From Propionibacteriaceae bacterium (GTDB lineage: Bacteria; Actinomycetota; Actinomycetes; Propionibacteriales; Propionibacteriaceae): 6,387 bases of DNA. The notes beneath the pieces are model-generated. The model saw only the letters and a list, made by a program, of their open reading frames with translations, was not told the DNA's origin and ran no database searches. Where the stretch lies: the NCBI GenBank assembly GCA_031262845.1, contig JAISGZ010000045.1:1-6387 (forward strand). Reading direction: 5' to 3'. Made by a program: the position numbers and the translations under genes. Shown here piece by piece: positions 4,761 to 6,387 of this stretch; position 1 is the stretch's first letter; every line of letters starts with the position of its first letter.

Positions 4761-6387
4761 ATGCGAAAAGTATTGCTCGGGTCGTTGGCTTCGATTGTCG
4801 CGTTAGGGGCGGCGACCGCGCTCATCGTGCCTCAAGTAACAGCGGCGCCGGGCGATGCGGCGACTCATCTTGGTGAGGTGTTGCCAGGCTCGCTGGAGGA
4901 CTGGGGGGGCGCCTTTGAATGGGTCAGCGCCAACTCGGCCGCGATTGAGGCCGAGGGCTACGACACCGACGCGGTCGCCGATACGACGGGCTCCGAAACC
5001 GTGACGGTCAATCCGGCGACTGGCCGGATCACGGCGCCGGCCGGTTACAGCGTCGGTTATGCCCTCGGTGATATCAATGGCGACTTGATTATGTCTTTGG
5101 GGGGTTACGACCCCGCTGGTGAAGAGGTTGGGGCTCGTTTGATGCCGCTGTCCGAGGACCTGCCGTTGTTCACGCTGGATGAGGTCAAGCGCCTGATCCC
5201 GCCGTTGAATATGACGGTGATGCCGACCTTGGATGAGAACGGCGCTCAGATATATGACACTGATGTGCCGGTGGATTATGTGGTCGATATCCAAGCCGGA
5301 ACGATTATCCGGACCGATTGTGATGAGGATCCGACGAACGATATCGGGGCTCCTAACGCCAACTGTGACCACGTCGAGTACGACCCGATCATTATCGAAA
5401 ATGTCGATTTGGTGTTGAGTACGGTTTGGGACGATATGGGCCCGGATCTACTGGCGGGTTTGACGAACGGTGTCAGGACAGCCCTGACCAATGAGGTTGG
5501 GTTCTCGACCGAGATCACCGGGGTCACGCTGCCGGTTTCGTTCGCCTACCCGTTCGGCGATGAACTGGCTGACGGCCAGACGGCCACGCTCAAGATGAAT
5601 AATATCTTTGCCAATTCCTGGTTTGCAGCCTTGTTGGATGGGGCGACGGGTAGCCAAGGCGCCATCGAGCAAACCGCAGTGACGGATTTGACGCTCTACG
5701 ACATGATGTCGATGGTGCCGGAAGAGGGCGATAACTACACCTTGAACACGGATGTGTCCGAGGTTGTTTGGTCGGCTTTAGGCCCGGAATTGGGTTCAAT
5801 GCTCGATAGCGAGGTCTCGTCCCAAGGTATCTGGCTGCGGTCGGCCGCGAACGTCCGTAGTGGGGTTAATGATGGTTTGGCGGAAATTGAGGGGACGATG
5901 CCGCTGAAGGAACAGAACGAGGCGTTCGCCAATCCCGTGAGTTTCCAGCAACTGGGCCGGACCTCGACGGAACAGATTCGTACCCAACTCATGACGATGA
6001 CCGATGACAAAGTCGCCGAGTGGAAGGACAAGCTCCAACTGGACGGCCCTGTGACTTTGTTCTACGAACCGACCGGCGGTTTCAACTCGCTCGTGGCGAC
6101 TGGTCTGACCGAGTTGGAGACACCGAGTTTCTGCGAAGTCGCCGGACCCTTGGTGCCAGACTTCATGGACCAACTGTTGGGAGTCATGTCCGGTAACTTC
6201 GGGACCGGTGATGAGTGGCGCGATTTCAGTGAACAGATGTTGGTCCTGTTAGAGACCCCCGATGTGCCCGAGGACGCGGTTGAGCCGCTGACCCGGTTGG
6301 CGCCCGTCATCGCCGAGTTCGGTGACCTGGTCGACGCCGGTGACAGGACGGCCTTGAACGCCAAGGTCTCGGAGCTGATGATGGACT
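4761..6387 (+). CDS. Large acidic exported protein of unrecognised family (3' partial)
   Basis: The frame is open from ATG 4761 to the right edge: 542 codons without a stop. The start is supported because an in-frame TAA lies at 4752-4754 and the ATG begins a clear Sec signal peptide: a basic MRK, a hydrophobic core to about residue 23, and a likely cleavage after VTA (Ala28). A weak AGAAAG ribosome site lies 10 bases upstream. The mature part is markedly acidic, has no hydrophobic span in the visible portion, and contains three cysteines (187, 202, 458); the first two frame the acidic loop DCDEDPTNDIGAPNANCD. Two segments share the pattern VWxx(M/L)GP(D/E)L (around Trp223 and Trp337), hinting at a repeated unit. 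There is no lipobox and no recognisable enzyme motif. A sorting signal or transmembrane anchor could lie beyond the window. Secreted or surface-attached is safe; function is unknown. It is separated from cydAB by a terminator, so shared function with the oxidase should not be assumed. Confidence 0.85.
   Translation, partial: MRKVLLGSLASIVALGAATALIVPQVTAAPGDAATHLGEVLPGSLEDWGGAFEWVSANSAAIEAEGYDTDAVADTTGSETVTVNPATGRITAPAGYSVGYALGDINGDLIMSLGGYDPAGEEVGARLMPLSEDLPLFTLDEVKRLIPPLNMTVMPTLDENGAQIYDTDVPVDYVVDIQAGTIIRTDCDEDPTNDIGAPNANCDHVEYDPIIIENVDLVLSTVWDDMGPDLLAGLTNGVRTALTNEVGFSTEITGVTLPVSFAYPFGDELADGQTATLKMNNIFANSWFAALLDGATGSQGAIEQTAVTDLTLYDMMSMVPEEGDNYTLNTDVSEVVWSALGPELGSMLDSEVSSQGIWLRSAANVRSGVNDGLAEIEGTMPLKEQNEAFANPVSFQQLGRTSTEQIRTQLMTMTDDKVAEWKDKLQLDGPVTLFYEPTGGFNSLVATGLTELETPSFCEVAGPLVPDFMDQLLGVMSGNFGTGDEWRDFSEQMLVLLETPDVPEDAVEPLTRLAPVIAEFGDLVDAGDRTALNAKVSELMMD

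Noticed and set aside
5067..5084. GDINGD (residues 103-108) as a dockerin or FG-GAP calcium loop
   Set aside because: Only the first positions of the loop match; position 12 is Gly rather than an acidic residue and no second copy follows.
4803..5372. Minus-strand open frame of 189 codons inside the exported-protein gene
   Set aside because: The + strand frame has a signal peptide, a promoter and 542 uninterrupted codons; the antisense frame shows no motif.

Overview
The window looks like a chromosomal segment from a moderately GC-rich actinobacterium. The evidence is the GC-leaning codon usage, a CydA with the actinobacterial type of Q-loop, an ABC exporter whose signature is of the 'SxGEKQL' type common in Actinobacteria, and DtxR-like palindromes. 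No genus can be assigned from the sequence alone. All supported genes are on the + strand, and both edges cut through genes.

Layout. (1) Bases 1-1524 hold the C-terminal ~507 residues of a multidrug-type ABC exporter (half of the transmembrane domain plus a complete nucleotide-binding domain); its start lies to the left. (2) Bases 1525-1798 are non-coding. They contain two near-identical 16-bp palindromes (CTTAGGCTGACCTAAG and CTTAGGCTTGCCTAAG, centres 23 bp apart) that resemble DtxR/IdeR iron boxes, a weak Crp/Rex-like half-site, and poorly resolved promoter candidates. (3) Bases 1799-3370 are cydA and 3387-4553 are cydB, the two main subunits of cytochrome bd quinol oxidase, separated by 16 bp with a strong ribosome binding site for cydB. 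(4) A strong intrinsic terminator (stem 4567-4602) closes the cydAB unit 13 bp after the cydB stop. (5) A probable promoter (TATACT at 4695-4700) leads to an open-ended gene starting at 4761. It encodes a large, acidic, exported protein of a family I do not recognise, and it runs off the right edge after 542 codons.

How they work together. CydA and CydB form a membrane oxidase that takes electrons from quinol and reduces oxygen to water with high affinity, which usually serves microaerobic or stress respiration. The assembly exporter CydDC, often encoded directly behind cydAB in actinobacteria, is absent here. The terminator directly after cydB and the multidrug-type (not CydDC-type) upstream exporter suggest that cydAB is its own transcription unit. 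The palindromes upstream suggest control by a metal- or redox-linked regulator, most simply a DtxR-family protein; this is inference. I see no tRNA, rRNA, CRISPR array, transposon or phage feature. The least explained items are the exported protein at the right end and the twin palindromes in front of cydA.
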